64,000 nt of DNA. It comes from Aquisphaera giovannonii. GTDB taxonomy: Bacteria; Planctomycetota; Planctomycetia; Isosphaerales; Isosphaeraceae. The position numbers and the translations under genes are program-made. The stretch covers positions 7,626,001 to 7,690,000 of the forward strand of contig NZ_CP042997.1 of the NCBI RefSeq assembly GCF_008087625.1. Reading direction: 5' to 3'. The notes below the pieces were generated by a model. That model was not told the DNA's origin. It made no database searches and saw only the letters and a list, made by a program, of their open reading frames with translations. Shown here piece after piece: positions 44,003 to 52,729 of the stretch (the first letter of the stretch is position 1; each line of letters starts with the position of its first letter).

Positions 44003-45631
44003 TCATCGGTCCCCATCGTCGACGTCCGCCGTCTCGGGATCTTCGCCGTACTCGCGTCCTTCCAGCCTCGCCCTGAGCCTGGCCGCGGCGAGCCGAGGGC
44101 GATCCGCGCGGACGACCGAGGCGCTGACGGCGATCCGCGTGGCCCCGCCCTCGATCACGCGATCCACGTTCTCCGGCGTGATGCCCCCGATGGCGAACCA
44201 GGGGAGCGACGTCGCCTCGGCCGCGGCCCGCACGTGGGCGAGGCCCGCCAGCTCCGGCTCGGCGAAGTCCTTCGTCGCGCTCGGGAAGACGGGCCCGACC
44301 CCCAGATATCCGGCCCCGGAGAGGATCGCCGCGTCGAGCTGCGGACGGTCGTGGGTGGAGACGCCGATGAGCATGTTCGGCCCCACGATGCGGCGGGCGT
44401 CGCGGACCGAGACGTCGTCCTGGCCCAGGTGGACGCCGTCCGCCGACGCCAGGCGGGCGAGGTCGGGCCGGTCGTTCAGGATGAACCGGGCCTTCGCCTG
44501 GGCGGTGAGGATGCGCACCTCCCTGGCCCGGCTGAGCAGCTCCCGGTCGGGCAGGCCCTTCTCCCGGAGCTGGATCACGTCCGCCCCCCCCGCGAGGGCC
44601 TCGCCGACGATCCAGGTCAGGTCGCCGAGCGTCCGCAGGCCGCCGACGAGGACCATCAGCCTCGCGTCGCCCAGGCCGCGGTAGGCCTGGATGGCCGAGA
44701 GCGTCAGCTTCTCCAGGGTATACACGTCGTATCGCAGGACTTCGAACCGGCCGGCGACCCAGACGTCGACGAGCTTGCCGTACTCCTCGAGCGTCCGGAG
44801 GGCCTCGGCGGCGCGCTTGAAGTTCGCCGTCAGCACGGCGCGCGGGTTCTCGCGAACGCCCTCCGAGTGGGTCATGATGTGCGTGCCGACGTCCCCGCGG
44901 GTATCTCGCGAGCCGATGAGTAGGTCCACGTCGAACCCCCGGAGTGCCTCGGCCAGCCGATGGCGGACCTCCTTGAGGCGGCGGGTGAGGCCCGGATCGT
45001 CGAGGACGAAACGCACGTAATCCTCGGCCACGCGCAGCCCCTCGCGCGCCCGGTTGGCGGATGCGTCGAGGATCCGGGCGATCTCGACCGACCGGACCGG
45101 ATCCGAGAGGTCGAGCGGGGGCATGCCCTCGAGGGGTGCGATCGGCTCGGCCGGCGGATCGAACGCATGCTCGAGGTGGTCGCGGAGCGGCGCGAGCTGG
45201 AGCTCGGGGCCGAGCCGGTCGGCGAGCTGCGTGGAGGGCGCCGAGAGCAGGCCGGCGAGGAGGTGCTCCGTACCGACGTCCGCGCCGCGGTCGCGCAAGC
45301 GGGCCCGCGAGGCGGCGTGGTCCAGGGCGGACTTCGAGTCGCTGGAGAGCGGCAACGGTGCGGGGAGGGACGCCGAATCAGGGGGCCCGGGCAGGGCGGC
45401 CCCCACCGCCGGTTCGTCCGATCCGCCGCCGGCCTGAAGCCCCAGGGACTTCAGGATCGCCGTCGGGTCCAGGCCGAACCTGGTTAGGAGCTCCGCGGCC
45501 AGGCTCTCCTCCTCATCGACGAGGCCGGCGAGCAGGTCGACCGGCTCCACGGCCGTGCCGTTCCTCTGCCTGGCCCGGGCCTGGGCGTGGGTGAGCACCC
45601 GCTGGGCCCCCGGTGTCATTGCCTCGTACAT
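44003..45631 (-). CDS. thiE: Thiamine phosphate synthase fused to a Clp N-terminal domain
   Basis: 542 residues from ATG 45631, more than twice a normal ThiE. Residues ~1-150 carry two Clp_N-type repeats (MTPGAQRVLTHAQARARQRN...VEPVDLLAGLV and ALDHAASRARLRD...GTEHLLAGLL), the double helical repeat that begins ClpA/ClpB/ClpC. Residues ~185-320 (RILDASANRAREGLRVAEDY) match the helical domain that precedes ThiE in cyanobacteria and planctomycetes. ThiE proper fills ~345-530: GADVIQLREKGL, FILNDRPDLA, DGVHLGQDD, YLGVGPVFPSATK and WFAIGGI. ThiE joins the pyrimidine and thiazole moieties of thiamine. No AAA+ module is present. The gene is divergent from the glutathione peroxidase. Confidence 0.92.
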   Translation of the reverse strand: MYEAMTPGAQRVLTHAQARARQRNGTAVEPVDLLAGLVDEEESLAAELLTRFGLDPTAILKSLGLQAGGGSDEPAVGAALPGPPDSASLPAPLPLSSDSKSALDHAASRARLRDRGADVGTEHLLAGLLSAPSTQLADRLGPELQLAPLRDHLEHAFDPPAEPIAPLEGMPPLDLSDPVRSVEIARILDASANRAREGLRVAEDYVRFVLDDPGLTRRLKEVRHRLAEALRGFDVDLLIGSRDTRGDVGTHIMTHSEGVRENPRAVLTANFKRAAEALRTLEEYGKLVDVWVAGRFEVLRYDVYTLEKLTLSAIQAYRGLGDARLMVLVGGLRTLGDLTWIVGEALAGGADVIQLREKGLPDRELLSRAREVRILTAQAKARFILNDRPDLARLASADGVHLGQDDVSVRDARRIVGPNMLIGVSTHDRPQLDAAILSGAGYLGVGPVFPSATKDFAEPELAGLAHVRAAAEATSLPWFAIGGITPENVDRVIEGGATRIAVSASVVRADRPRLAAARLRARLEGREYGEDPETADVDDGDR

Positions 45632-45690
45632 CGCGGCGTCTTCTCCTGCCGTCCGCCGGCGCGGCCGCCATCGATCCCGGCCGCGGAAAC

Positions 45691-45719
45691 TTGAATTTCC
45701 CTGAATCCCTTTGCATGAT
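45691..45719 (+). promoter_or_regulatory. Candidate promoter of the glutathione peroxidase gene
   Basis: TTGAAT (45691-45696), a 17-base spacer and CATGAT (45714-45719) lie about 135 bases before the GTG at 45856. The -10 box covers the ATGATG at 45715, which argues against that codon as the start of translation. Confidence 0.33.
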
Positions 45720-45855
45720 GAAAAAAGAGGTCGGGGAGGCACGCCGCCGCGAAGCGGTGCGATCTTCCGCGATCGATCTGCCCGCCACCCCTTGGCCCGA
45801 TGTCCCGACTTTCCCGCCCGGACCTTCTCTCACCCGCCACAGAGGAATCCTCAAC

Positions 45856-46452
45856 GTGCTCTATTCGATCGCCGCCCTGGTCGCGCCAGCCGCCGCGGCC
45901 GCCCTCTTCGCCGTGGCCTGGCCCGCCCCCTGTCTCGCACAGCAGACCTCGAAGGAGCCCGCCTCCGTCCTCGACTTCACCGTCAAGGACATCGAAGGCA
46001 ACGAGGTTCCCCTCTCCAAGTTCAAGGGCAAGGTCCTGCTGATCGTCAACACGGCCAGCCAGTGCGGCTACACGCCGCAATACAAGCAGCTCCAGGAGGT
46101 CTATCAGAAGTATAGGGACCAAGGATTCGAGATCCTGGCGTTCCCGGCGAACGAATTCGCCAACCAGGAGCCGGGGACCGACAAGGAGATCAAGCAGTTC
46201 TGCAGCGCGAACTACAAGGTGAGCTTCCCGCTGTTCTCGAAGATCGTGGTCAAGGGCGAAGGCATCCATCCCCTCTACGCCTTCCTGACGAGCCCGGCGA
46301 AGGATGCCAAGTACGCCGGCGAGATCCCCTGGAATTTTGCCAAGTTCCTGGTCGATCGCAAGGGTGAGGTGATCGGCCGCTTCGAGCCCAAGGCGAAGCC
46401 GGACTCCGCCGAGTTGACCTCGGCGATCGAGAAGGCGCTCTCCGAGAAGTAA
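45856..46452 (+). CDS. Exported glutathione peroxidase (thiol peroxidase fold)
   Basis: 198 residues from GTG 45856, preceded by AGAGGA and giving a signal peptide (LYSIAALVAPAAAAALFAVA, cleaved near CLAQ-Q). The thioredoxin-like peroxidase has the catalytic site VNTASQCGYTPQY with Cys70 in the place of selenocysteine, then EILAFPANEFANQEPG and the WNFAKFLVDRKG block with the conserved Trp-Asn. It should reduce peroxides using thioredoxin-like donors, in the periplasm because of the signal peptide. A longer frame upstream (from 45613) has no family support. A hairpin terminator lies 38 bases downstream. Confidence 0.88.
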   Translation: MLYSIAALVAPAAAAALFAVAWPAPCLAQQTSKEPASVLDFTVKDIEGNEVPLSKFKGKVLLIVNTASQCGYTPQYKQLQEVYQKYRDQGFEILAFPANEFANQEPGTDKEIKQFCSANYKVSFPLFSKIVVKGEGIHPLYAFLTSPAKDAKYAGEIPWNFAKFLVDRKGEVIGRFEPKAKPDSAELTSAIEKALSEK

Positions 46453-46490
46453 TCACGCGGCCACAGGTCCGCGGCCCTTGAGCGGTCACG

Positions 46491-46510
46491 GCCCCCCGAC
46501 GCCGGGGGGC
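46491..46510 (+). terminator. Terminator-like hairpin after the glutathione peroxidase gene
   Basis: GCCCCCCG (46491-46498) pairs perfectly with CGGGGGGC (46503-46510) across an ACGC loop. A T-poor sequence follows, so it is a stem-only terminator candidate. Confidence 0.5.
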
Positions 46511-46684
46511 AGGTTCCGCCTCCACGAACAGCTGGCGGTTTCGCGAGGCGTCCACGGTCGAGTGGGAGTCTCCCTGGCAGGGTGAACTACAGGGCATCCC
46601 CTGCGCGTGGGAGGAGATGCGAGTCGGAGAGACGCCGGCGTTCAGGTCGTCTCGCGGACACGAACTCGGAAGGTTTCGCGCAAG

Positions 46685-46713
46685 AAAAACCCCGACCTGA
46701 TTCAGGCCGGGGC
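46685..46713 (-). terminator. Intrinsic terminator of the Pro/Ala repeat gene
   Basis: On the minus strand CCCCGGCCTG pairs with CAGGTCGGGG (nine of ten Watson-Crick pairs plus one G-U) across an AAT loop, followed directly by TTTTT. This is the clearest classical intrinsic terminator in the window, 31 bases after the stop at 46744. Confidence 0.8.
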
Positions 46714-46743
46714 GAGGATGGTACGTTCGCCCGCGTCGATCGA

Positions 46744-47730
46744 TCAGGCCTTCTTGACGCTCAGCGAGGCCGGCTTCGGGACCGGAGGGGCGGGCGACGG
46801 AGGAGCCGGGGGAGCCTCCTCGACGGCAGGGCTCGGCACGGAAGGCACCGGGGCCGCCGGGGTGACCGCGGGAGCGGCCGGTGCAACACCGGTCGCGGCG
46901 GCCGGAGCCGGGGCGGTCGGGACCGTCTTGGCAGGCGTGGCCGGAGCCCCCTGATACGACGGAGTCATCTTGGCCGGGGCGGCCGGCGACTGAGCCGCGG
47001 GATAGGACTTCGCCGGGGCGGCAGGAGCCTGAGCGGCCGGGGCCTGAGCCGCGGGGTAGGACTTGGCCGGGGCCGCCGGGGCCTGCGCGGCCGGCGCCTG
47101 AGCGGCGGGATAAGACTTCGCCGGGGCGGCGGGCGCCTGAGCGGCGGGGTAGGACTTCGCCGGGGCCGCCGGGGCCTGGGCGGCCGGATACGACTTGGCC
47201 GGAGCGGCCGGGGCCTGAGCCGCGGGGTAGGACTTGGCCGGGGCCGCCGGCGCCTGGGCGGCGGGATAGGACTTCGCCGGGGCGGCGGGCGCCTGGGCGG
47301 CCGGGTAGGACTTCGCCGGGGCCGCCGGAGCCTGAGCCGCGGGGTAGGACTTGGCCGGGGCCGCCGGCGCCTGGGCGGCTGGCGCCTGCGCGGCGGGATA
47401 AGACTTCGCCGGGGCGGCGGGCGCCTGAGCGGCCGGATACGACTTGGCCGGGGCCGCCGGGGCCTGGGCGGCCGGATACGACTTGGCCGGAGCGGCCGGG
47501 GCCTGAGCCGCGGGGTAGGACTTGGCCGGGGCGGCCGGAGCCTGGGCGGCTGGCGCCTGGGCGGCGGGATAAGACTTCGCCGGGGCGGCGGGCGCCTGCG
47601 CGGCCGGGTAGGACTTGGCCGGGGCCGCCGGCGCCTGGGCCGCGGGCAACTGCTTCGAGGGAGCTTGCGCGAATGCCGAGCCGGCGACCAGCGCCGCGGC
47701 AACCGCACCGAGAGCCCGAGAGGTCAACAT
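46744..47730 (-). CDS. Exported Pro/Ala tandem-repeat protein
   Basis: 328 residues from ATG 47730 with a signal peptide (LTSRALGAVAAALVAGSAFAQA). Residues ~30-250 are about fifteen near-perfect repeats of the 13-residue unit KSYPAAQAPAAPA, four of them lengthened by an inserted QAPAA. Each unit has one Lys and one Tyr at fixed places. The C-terminal ~70 residues are Pro/Ala/Val/Thr-rich without repeat, ending in SLSVKKA. Such a chain should be extended, cell-wall- or surface-associated, with regularly spaced Tyr and Lys that could be cross-linked. Function is unknown. A promoter candidate (47864-47892) and a clear terminator frame it as a single-gene transcript. Confidence 0.8.
   Translation of the reverse strand: MLTSRALGAVAAALVAGSAFAQAPSKQLPAAQAPAAPAKSYPAAQAPAAPAKSYPAAQAPAAQAPAAPAKSYPAAQAPAAPAKSYPAAQAPAAPAKSYPAAQAPAAPAKSYPAAQAPAAQAPAAPAKSYPAAQAPAAPAKSYPAAQAPAAPAKSYPAAQAPAAPAKSYPAAQAPAAPAKSYPAAQAPAAPAKSYPAAQAPAAPAKSYPAAQAPAAQAPAAPAKSYPAAQAPAAQAPAAPAKSYPAAQSPAAPAKMTPSYQGAPATPAKTVPTAPAPAAATGVAPAAPAVTPAAPVPSVPSPAVEEAPPAPPSPAPPVPKPASLSVKKA
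46975..47640 (-). repeat. Tandem 39-base coding repeat array
   Basis: About fifteen copies of a 39-base unit encoding KSYPAAQAPAAPA, with some 54-base units. Copies differ mainly by synonymous changes such as GCC/GCG and TAC/TAT. Boundaries are approximate. The array can change length by slippage or recombination. Confidence 0.85.
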
Positions 47731-47863
47731 GGAAGCGTTCTCCAAGGGTGCAACGTCAGCCAACCGGGGACACGACGCCGCCTCACAATGACGGCCTCGT
47801 GCGGCGTCATCGAAGGATGAATTTCGACGACAGCGAGGTTTAGGAGTTTTGCGGGTTTTCAGT

Positions 47864-47892
47864 AGAATAAGCCGAGCATAATGAGGAGTCCA
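47864..47892 (-). promoter_or_regulatory. Candidate promoter of the Pro/Ala repeat gene
   Basis: On the minus strand TGGACT (47892-47887), a 17-base spacer and TATTCT (47869-47864), within an AT-rich stretch about 135 bases before the ATG at 47730. Confidence 0.38.
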
Positions 47893-48265
47893 GGGCGAAC
47901 TCGATCTTTAGAAGAAAAAAAGGCAAGGGAGTGAGTTTGGAGGGCCTGTTCAGATCAAGGGGATTGTACCGCCCCCTGGCTGGGGGTGACAGTAGCCTGT
48001 CCCGCTGGGTCATCACGGGTCGCCTCGCAGATGCCGTCGCTGTGCCCTGAGCCACGCCGTCGCCTCGTTTTGAACCCGCCGCAACTGCGGTATCTCTGCG
48101 CAGGACTTGAGGATTCGATCGGGGGGTTGATAGAAGGGAATGGGCTGCTGGAGCTTATCGAAGGCCGACCTGATCGCACCGAATTCGGATGCGATCGGGT
48201 CATTCTCTCAACTCCCGGTGGCGCCCCGTACGAATCGGAGATGAGGGAGCGTACGCGGCAGGGTC

Positions 48266-48274
48266 AGGGAGGAG
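48266..48274 (+). promoter_or_regulatory. Ribosome binding site deciding a TTG start
   Basis: AGGGAGGAG lies 9 bases before TTG 48284, the only start that gives the TPR protein its signal peptide. No ATG or GTG is available before the hydrophobic core. Confidence 0.55.
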
Positions 48275-48283
48275 TGCTCGACG

Positions 48284-51200
48284 TTGATCCGGTCCCTTTC
48301 TCACCCGGGCTGGAAGGCATCTCGCACGCGGCGAGGTCGGTTTCGGCCTGCCTCGTTGCCGATCCGCCCATGCGCCGCGTTCCTCGGCCTCGCGCTGATC
48401 TGCCTCCTCCCGGCCGGCGGGGTCGCTTCGGCACAGGAGAGCCCATCGCGGCCGTCCGGTGCCGCCCGACGGCAGATCCCGGATGACCTGGCCCTCGCAC
48501 ACGGGCTCTTCCGGCAGCGCAAGTTCGACCTGGCCGCGGAGGAGTATGAGAAGTTCCTGGGAACCGGCCCGTCCCGCGCCGACGCCGACGACGCCCGATT
48601 CGGGCTGGCGAGCGCCCGCCTGTTCCAGGGGCGCTACAAGGAGGCGAGGCGGGCGTTCCGCGACTTCCTCGACAAGGCGCCGGACCACCCCCGGGCGAGG
48701 ACGGCCTGGTATCGACTCGGCGAGCTGGGCTACATGCTCGGCGACCTCGACGCGGCGCGGGCGGCCCTGGAAAGCTTCGTGGCGGACCCGGCCAAGCACG
48801 CCAACCTGGAGACGGCCTGGACCTATCTCGGGGATGTTCGCCTCGGCCTCGGGGACCTCCGGGCCGCGCGGGACGCCTACGAGCGCTCCCTGGCCCTCTT
48901 CCCGAACGGGCCGCTGGCGGATCGCGCCCGCTACGGCATCGGGCGTGCTCTCTCCGACCTGGGCGAGACGGATGCCGCGGTGAAGGCGTTCGCCGAGCTG
49001 GCCGCGCGGAAGAACGACGACTGGAGCGACCGCGCCTACTTCCAGATGGCCAGGGTTCAGGCCGCGGCCGGCCGTCATGCGGAGGCCGTGAAATCGCTCG
49101 AAGACCTCGCCCGCCGGGCTCCCCGTAGTTCCCTGAAGCACGAGGCGGACCTGCTCCGCGCGGAGGAACTCATCCAACTCGGTCGCGGCCCGGAGGCGGA
49201 CCCGCTGCTGCGCCCCCTCGCGGCGGAGGCCGGCGAACCGCTGGCGCCCCGCGCTGCGCTGGTGCTGGCCACGTCGCTCCTGGGACGCGAGGAGGCCGAC
49301 GCCGCGAGGCGCCTGCTCGACGCGGCGGTCGAGAAGTTCCCCCGATCGCCGCTCGCTCCCGCCCTGATCTTCCGATCCGGCGAGGCACTGGCCAAGCAGG
49401 GCAAGGTCGACGAGGCGCGGAGACGATTCGCCAAGGTGGCGGACTGGACGCCGCCGGACGAGTGGTCGGACGACGCCCTCTCGAGGGCGGCCCGCCTGGC
49501 CGTGGAGGCCCGCGATCACGACGAGGCCATCCGACTCGCGAGGTCCTTCTCCGACCGTTTCGCCGACAGCCCGCTCACGAACGAGGTCATGGTCACGGAG
49601 TCGCGGGCGTTGATCGAAACCGGCCGCGCGTCGGAAGCCGTGAAGATCCTCGAGCCCCTGGTCGGCCTCGACGGCGACGGCAGCCTCCCGAAGGATACGC
49701 CGGCCGCGGGCGGGCGCCTCTCGCCCGCCACGGCGGCGGCCGCGCGATTCGACCTGGTGAGGGCCTATCGCGAGGCGAAGCACCCGGAGAAGGCGTCCGC
49801 CTTGCTGGGGAAGATGGCCGGGGCCGGGGCGACGCCGCTGGCGGCCGAGGCCCAGTTCCTCGTCGGGCAGGACCTCGCCGAGAAGGGCCGACATGCCGAG
49901 GCGATCGGGCCGCTGATGGCCTACCTGCAGGCCAACCCGCGGGGCGACGTCGCCGACGCGGCCCTCGCGCAGCTCGCCGCGGCGCAGGCCTCGACGGGGA
50001 AGCTCGACGACGCCGAGAAGTCCCTCGCCGACCTGGCGACGCGATTCCCTCGGAGCAAGGGCCTGGCGCCGACGCGACTCCGGATCGCCGAGGCCGATGC
50101 GGACGCGGGCCGAGACGCCCATGCGGCCGATCTTTTCCGCCTCATCCTCTCCGGCAAGGCGAGCGAGGCCGGCCCGAATTCTCCGCAGGAGGTCGACCCG
50201 GCGATCCTGGGGCGAGCTCGACTCGGCCTGGCGCGGGCCCTGTGGAAGCTCGATCGGCCCGCCGAGGCGGCCCCCTTCTTCGCGGATTATCTGAAGGGCT
50301 CGGCGAAGGACGCCGCGGCCCCCGCGGCGGCACTCGACCTGGCCGCCGTGCTCGCCGCATCGGGCAGGACGCAGGATGCGATCGAGGCCTACCGCTCGCT
50401 GGCGGACGCCTACCCCCAATCGCCCCAGCGACCTCGGGCCGATCTCGCCCGCGCCCGGCTCCTCGTGTCGTCGGGCCATCCGAAAGAGGGCGCTGAGGTC
50501 TACGCGGCGATCCTCGCGGCCGGCCCCAGGCCGTCGGGCCCGGACGCGACGGGTGGGGCATCGGCAGACCTCCTCGCCGAGCTCGGCTGGGCGCTCATCG
50601 AGGCGCGGCAATCCCAGGAGGCGGACGCCGCGTTCGAGCGCCTCCTGAAGGAGCACCCGACGAGCCCCAGGGCCCTGGAAGCCCGATTCAACCTCGCGGA
50701 GTCGGCCAGCGAGGCCGGCCAGCCTCGGCGCGTCCTCGAGATCCTCGAGCCGGCGACCGCGGCGAAGGCCGGCGGCACCGCCCCGTCCGGGGCGGCCGAC
50801 CGGTTCCTGCCGCTGATCCTCTACCGCAAGGCTCGCACCCAGGCGGAGCTGGACGATTGGGCGGGGGCGTCCGCCACGGCGGAGCGGTTGAACCGCGAGT
50901 ATCCGTCGCACCCCCGGGCTCGAGAGGCCAGGTTCCTGGGCGCCGAGGCGGCCTTGCGGCTCGGCCGCGCCGAGGCCGCGGAGGCGGAATTCGCCGCGCT
51001 CGAAGCCCAGCCCGAGGCGAAGGGGGCCGCCGACCCGGATGGGCTGTCCCGACTCATCCGCGAGCGCCACGTCCAGAGCCTCCTGGGCGTGAAGCGGTGG
51101 AAAGACGCCCTGGATCGCGCGGAAGCCCTCAAGAAGGAGCTCCCCGCCACCGACCCGGCCCTGGCCGACCTGGACCTCGCCCGCGGCCGCGCCTTGCTCG

Positions 51201-51559
51201 GGCTAGGGAGGCCGGACGACGCGAGGAACGCGTTCCAGGCCGTGATCGCCGCCCGGAAGGGGAGCGAGCTGGCGGCCCAGGCCCTCCTCCTGCGGGGCGA
51301 GACCTACTTCCACCAGGACCGGTTCCGCGAGGCGCTCGCGGAGTATCTGAAGGTGGATGCCCTTTACGACGCGCCCCGATGGGAGGCCGCCGCCCTGCTC
51401 GAGGCCGGGAAGGTCTACGAGCGGCTCCAGCAGTGGGCCGATGCGGCTGAGACGTACGATCGGCTCTGCAAGGACGCGCGCTTCCGCGACGATCCCCACG
51501 CCTCCGAGGCGAAGGCACGCCTCGAGGCCGCGCGACGTCGCGGCGCGTCGCGACCCTAG
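48284..51559 (+). CDS. Giant exported TPR-repeat protein
   Basis: 1091 residues from TTG 48284. A long signal peptide (basic stretch, then CAAFLGLALICLLPAGGVASA) is followed by tetratricopeptide repeats over almost the whole chain: for example FRQRKFDLAAEEYEKFL, ARRAFRDFLDKAPDHPRAR, ARDAYERSLALFPNGPLA, and near the end FREALAEYLKVDALY and QWADAAETYDRL. I count more than twenty helix-turn-helix units, some degenerate. It resembles YbgF/BamD-type envelope scaffolds but is much longer. An ExbB/TolQ gene starts 71 bases downstream, which suggests a Tol- or TonB-like energised envelope complex. Partners are inferred. Confidence 0.88.
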   Translation: MIRSLSHPGWKASRTRRGRFRPASLPIRPCAAFLGLALICLLPAGGVASAQESPSRPSGAARRQIPDDLALAHGLFRQRKFDLAAEEYEKFLGTGPSRADADDARFGLASARLFQGRYKEARRAFRDFLDKAPDHPRARTAWYRLGELGYMLGDLDAARAALESFVADPAKHANLETAWTYLGDVRLGLGDLRAARDAYERSLALFPNGPLADRARYGIGRALSDLGETDAAVKAFAELAARKNDDWSDRAYFQMARVQAAAGRHAEAVKSLEDLARRAPRSSLKHEADLLRAEELIQLGRGPEADPLLRPLAAEAGEPLAPRAALVLATSLLGREEADAARRLLDAAVEKFPRSPLAPALIFRSGEALAKQGKVDEARRRFAKVADWTPPDEWSDDALSRAARLAVEARDHDEAIRLARSFSDRFADSPLTNEVMVTESRALIETGRASEAVKILEPLVGLDGDGSLPKDTPAAGGRLSPATAAAARFDLVRAYREAKHPEKASALLGKMAGAGATPLAAEAQFLVGQDLAEKGRHAEAIGPLMAYLQANPRGDVADAALAQLAAAQASTGKLDDAEKSLADLATRFPRSKGLAPTRLRIAEADADAGRDAHAADLFRLILSGKASEAGPNSPQEVDPAILGRARLGLARALWKLDRPAEAAPFFADYLKGSAKDAAAPAAALDLAAVLAASGRTQDAIEAYRSLADAYPQSPQRPRADLARARLLVSSGHPKEGAEVYAAILAAGPRPSGPDATGGASADLLAELGWALIEARQSQEADAAFERLLKEHPTSPRALEARFNLAESASEAGQPRRVLEILEPATAAKAGGTAPSGAADRFLPLILYRKARTQAELDDWAGASATAERLNREYPSHPRAREARFLGAEAALRLGRAEAAEAEFAALEAQPEAKGAADPDGLSRLIRERHVQSLLGVKRWKDALDRAEALKKELPATDPALADLDLARGRALLGLGRPDDARNAFQAVIAARKGSELAAQALLLRGETYFHQDRFREALAEYLKVDALYDAPRWEAAALLEAGKVYERLQQWADAAETYDRLCKDARFRDDPHASEAKARLEAARRRGASRP

Positions 51560-51630
51560 TCCCCGTCACCGCCCAAACGGGCCCGGCGAGGCATTCCGCC
51601 CTTTCGATCCTTTTGGGAAGGAACCCGATC

Positions 51631-52632
51631 ATGCGATTAGGAGCGGCCTCGAATCGATGCCTGCGGGTCCTCGCGTTGTCGTTCGGGATGGCCGCGGCGA
51701 CGGCCGGCCCGACGGCGGCCTTCGCCGAGGAGCCGGCGCAGGCCGCGCAGCAGCGCGAGTCGGGGCCCGCGACCGTCGCCGAGAGGCGGCCGCAGGCGGA
51801 TCCCTTCGACCCGAATCTGCTGGCACGACAGGCGGCCAGGGCCTTCCTCGCCGCGGCGTCGTGGTACCGGACCACGCCTCCCGGCGAGCGGATGACCTGG
51901 GGCGGGCTCTCCGCCTCCGCGGTCCTCGGCGCGTGGGTCTTGCTGGAGCGGCTGTTTCGCTTGCGGCGCAAGCGGATCGTACCCGCAGAGTTCGCGGCCC
52001 GGTTCCTGGATCGCCTCAACGAGGGCCGGCTGGACGGCGGCAAGGCGCTGGACTATTGCGAGATGAACCCGAGCCCCGCGGCCCGCGTGGCGCTCGCCGC
52101 GGTCCGCCGGTGGGGCCGGCCGGTGGCCGACCTCGAGCGGGCCGTCACGCTCGCGGGGCGCGTCGAGGCCGATCGCCTGAGGCGCAACGTCGGGACGCTC
52201 CGGCGGATCGCGGTGCTGGCGCCGCTGATCGGCCTGCTCGGCTCCCTCCTCGCCCTCGGCCGGGTGCTCGCGGGGGATGTGTCCGCGACATGGGGCGCCG
52301 GGCTCGCCTCGGCGTTGACGCCGCTGACCCTGGGCGTGGGGCTCGCGACGCTCGCCCTGGTGGCCTACGACGCCCTCGCCGTCAGGATCGAGCGGCTCGC
52401 CGGCGCCCTCGACCGCCTCGGCGCCGAGACCATCGACGCGATCGCGATGGCCAGGCCCTCGCCGGCGCCGCTGCTGTCCGTCGAGCCGCCGGGGCCGCGA
52501 TCGTACGAGCCGCATCCGGGGCACGGATCCTCCGCCGGCGGCGATCGCTCTCCGCACCAGGCGCAAGGCGTGCGTCGCCATGCAGCCGATGGCCCGCGTA
52601 GGACGGCGGTCGATCACGAGATCGGATTCTGA
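51631..52632 (+). CDS. MotA/TolQ/ExbB-family proton channel protein
   Basis: 333 residues from ATG 51631 (AAGGA 10 bases upstream). A signal-like N-terminus is followed by a periplasmic stretch and the first membrane helix (GLSASAVLGAWVLLERLFRLRRK). A cytoplasmic region with FLDRLNEGRLDGGKALDYCE precedes the two pore helices: VLAPLIGLLGSLLALGRVL and LASALTPLTLGVGLATLALV, the typical TolQ/ExbB pattern. The family works with ExbD/TolR to couple proton flow to a periplasmic partner. No exbD/tolR is found here: the 97-base gap to the next gene is too short. The last ~45 residues are low-complexity. Confidence 0.87.
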   Translation: MRLGAASNRCLRVLALSFGMAAATAGPTAAFAEEPAQAAQQRESGPATVAERRPQADPFDPNLLARQAARAFLAAASWYRTTPPGERMTWGGLSASAVLGAWVLLERLFRLRRKRIVPAEFAARFLDRLNEGRLDGGKALDYCEMNPSPAARVALAAVRRWGRPVADLERAVTLAGRVEADRLRRNVGTLRRIAVLAPLIGLLGSLLALGRVLAGDVSATWGAGLASALTPLTLGVGLATLALVAYDALAVRIERLAGALDRLGAETIDAIAMARPSPAPLLSVEPPGPRSYEPHPGHGSSAGGDRSPHQAQGVRRHAADGPRRTAVDHEIGF

Positions 52633-52729
52633 CCGACGGCCCGGCATGACGGCTCGCGGCCGTGCCGGGACGCGGGCTATGATGGGTCGCCGGGTCGGCC
52701 CTGGGGGCGAGCGGAAGGAGCGTCAGGTC

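Larger units (their letters stand above)
47731..48283. other. Long gap upstream of the TPR gene
   Basis: 553 bases. 47830-47960 is AT-rich and holds the minus-strand promoter candidate at 47864-47892. At about 48010-48200 one minus-strand frame (EFGAIRSAFDKLQQPIPFY, then EIPQLRRVQNEATAWLRAQR) is coding-like for about 60 codons, bounded by stops and without a start; it may be a gene relic. A strong ribosome site precedes 48284. Confidence 0.4.

Noticed and set aside
45715-45855. ATG 45715 as start of the glutathione peroxidase
   Set aside because: It would put a polar, Arg-rich stretch before the signal peptide and falls inside the candidate -10 box; GTG 45856 has a ribosome site.
46975-47640. 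CRISPR-like array of regularly spaced repeats
   Set aside because: The repeats are contiguous coding units without unique spacers and encode a clear protein repeat.
46582-47820. 412-residue Gly/Arg-rich plus-strand frame
   Set aside because: It is the antisense of the Pro/Ala repeat array; the minus frame has signal peptide, promoter candidate and terminator.
52633-52729. Possible exbD/tolR gene between the ExbB homologue and the toroid protein
   Set aside because: Only 97 bases are available and no hydrophobic helix or ExbD-like sequence appears in any frame.
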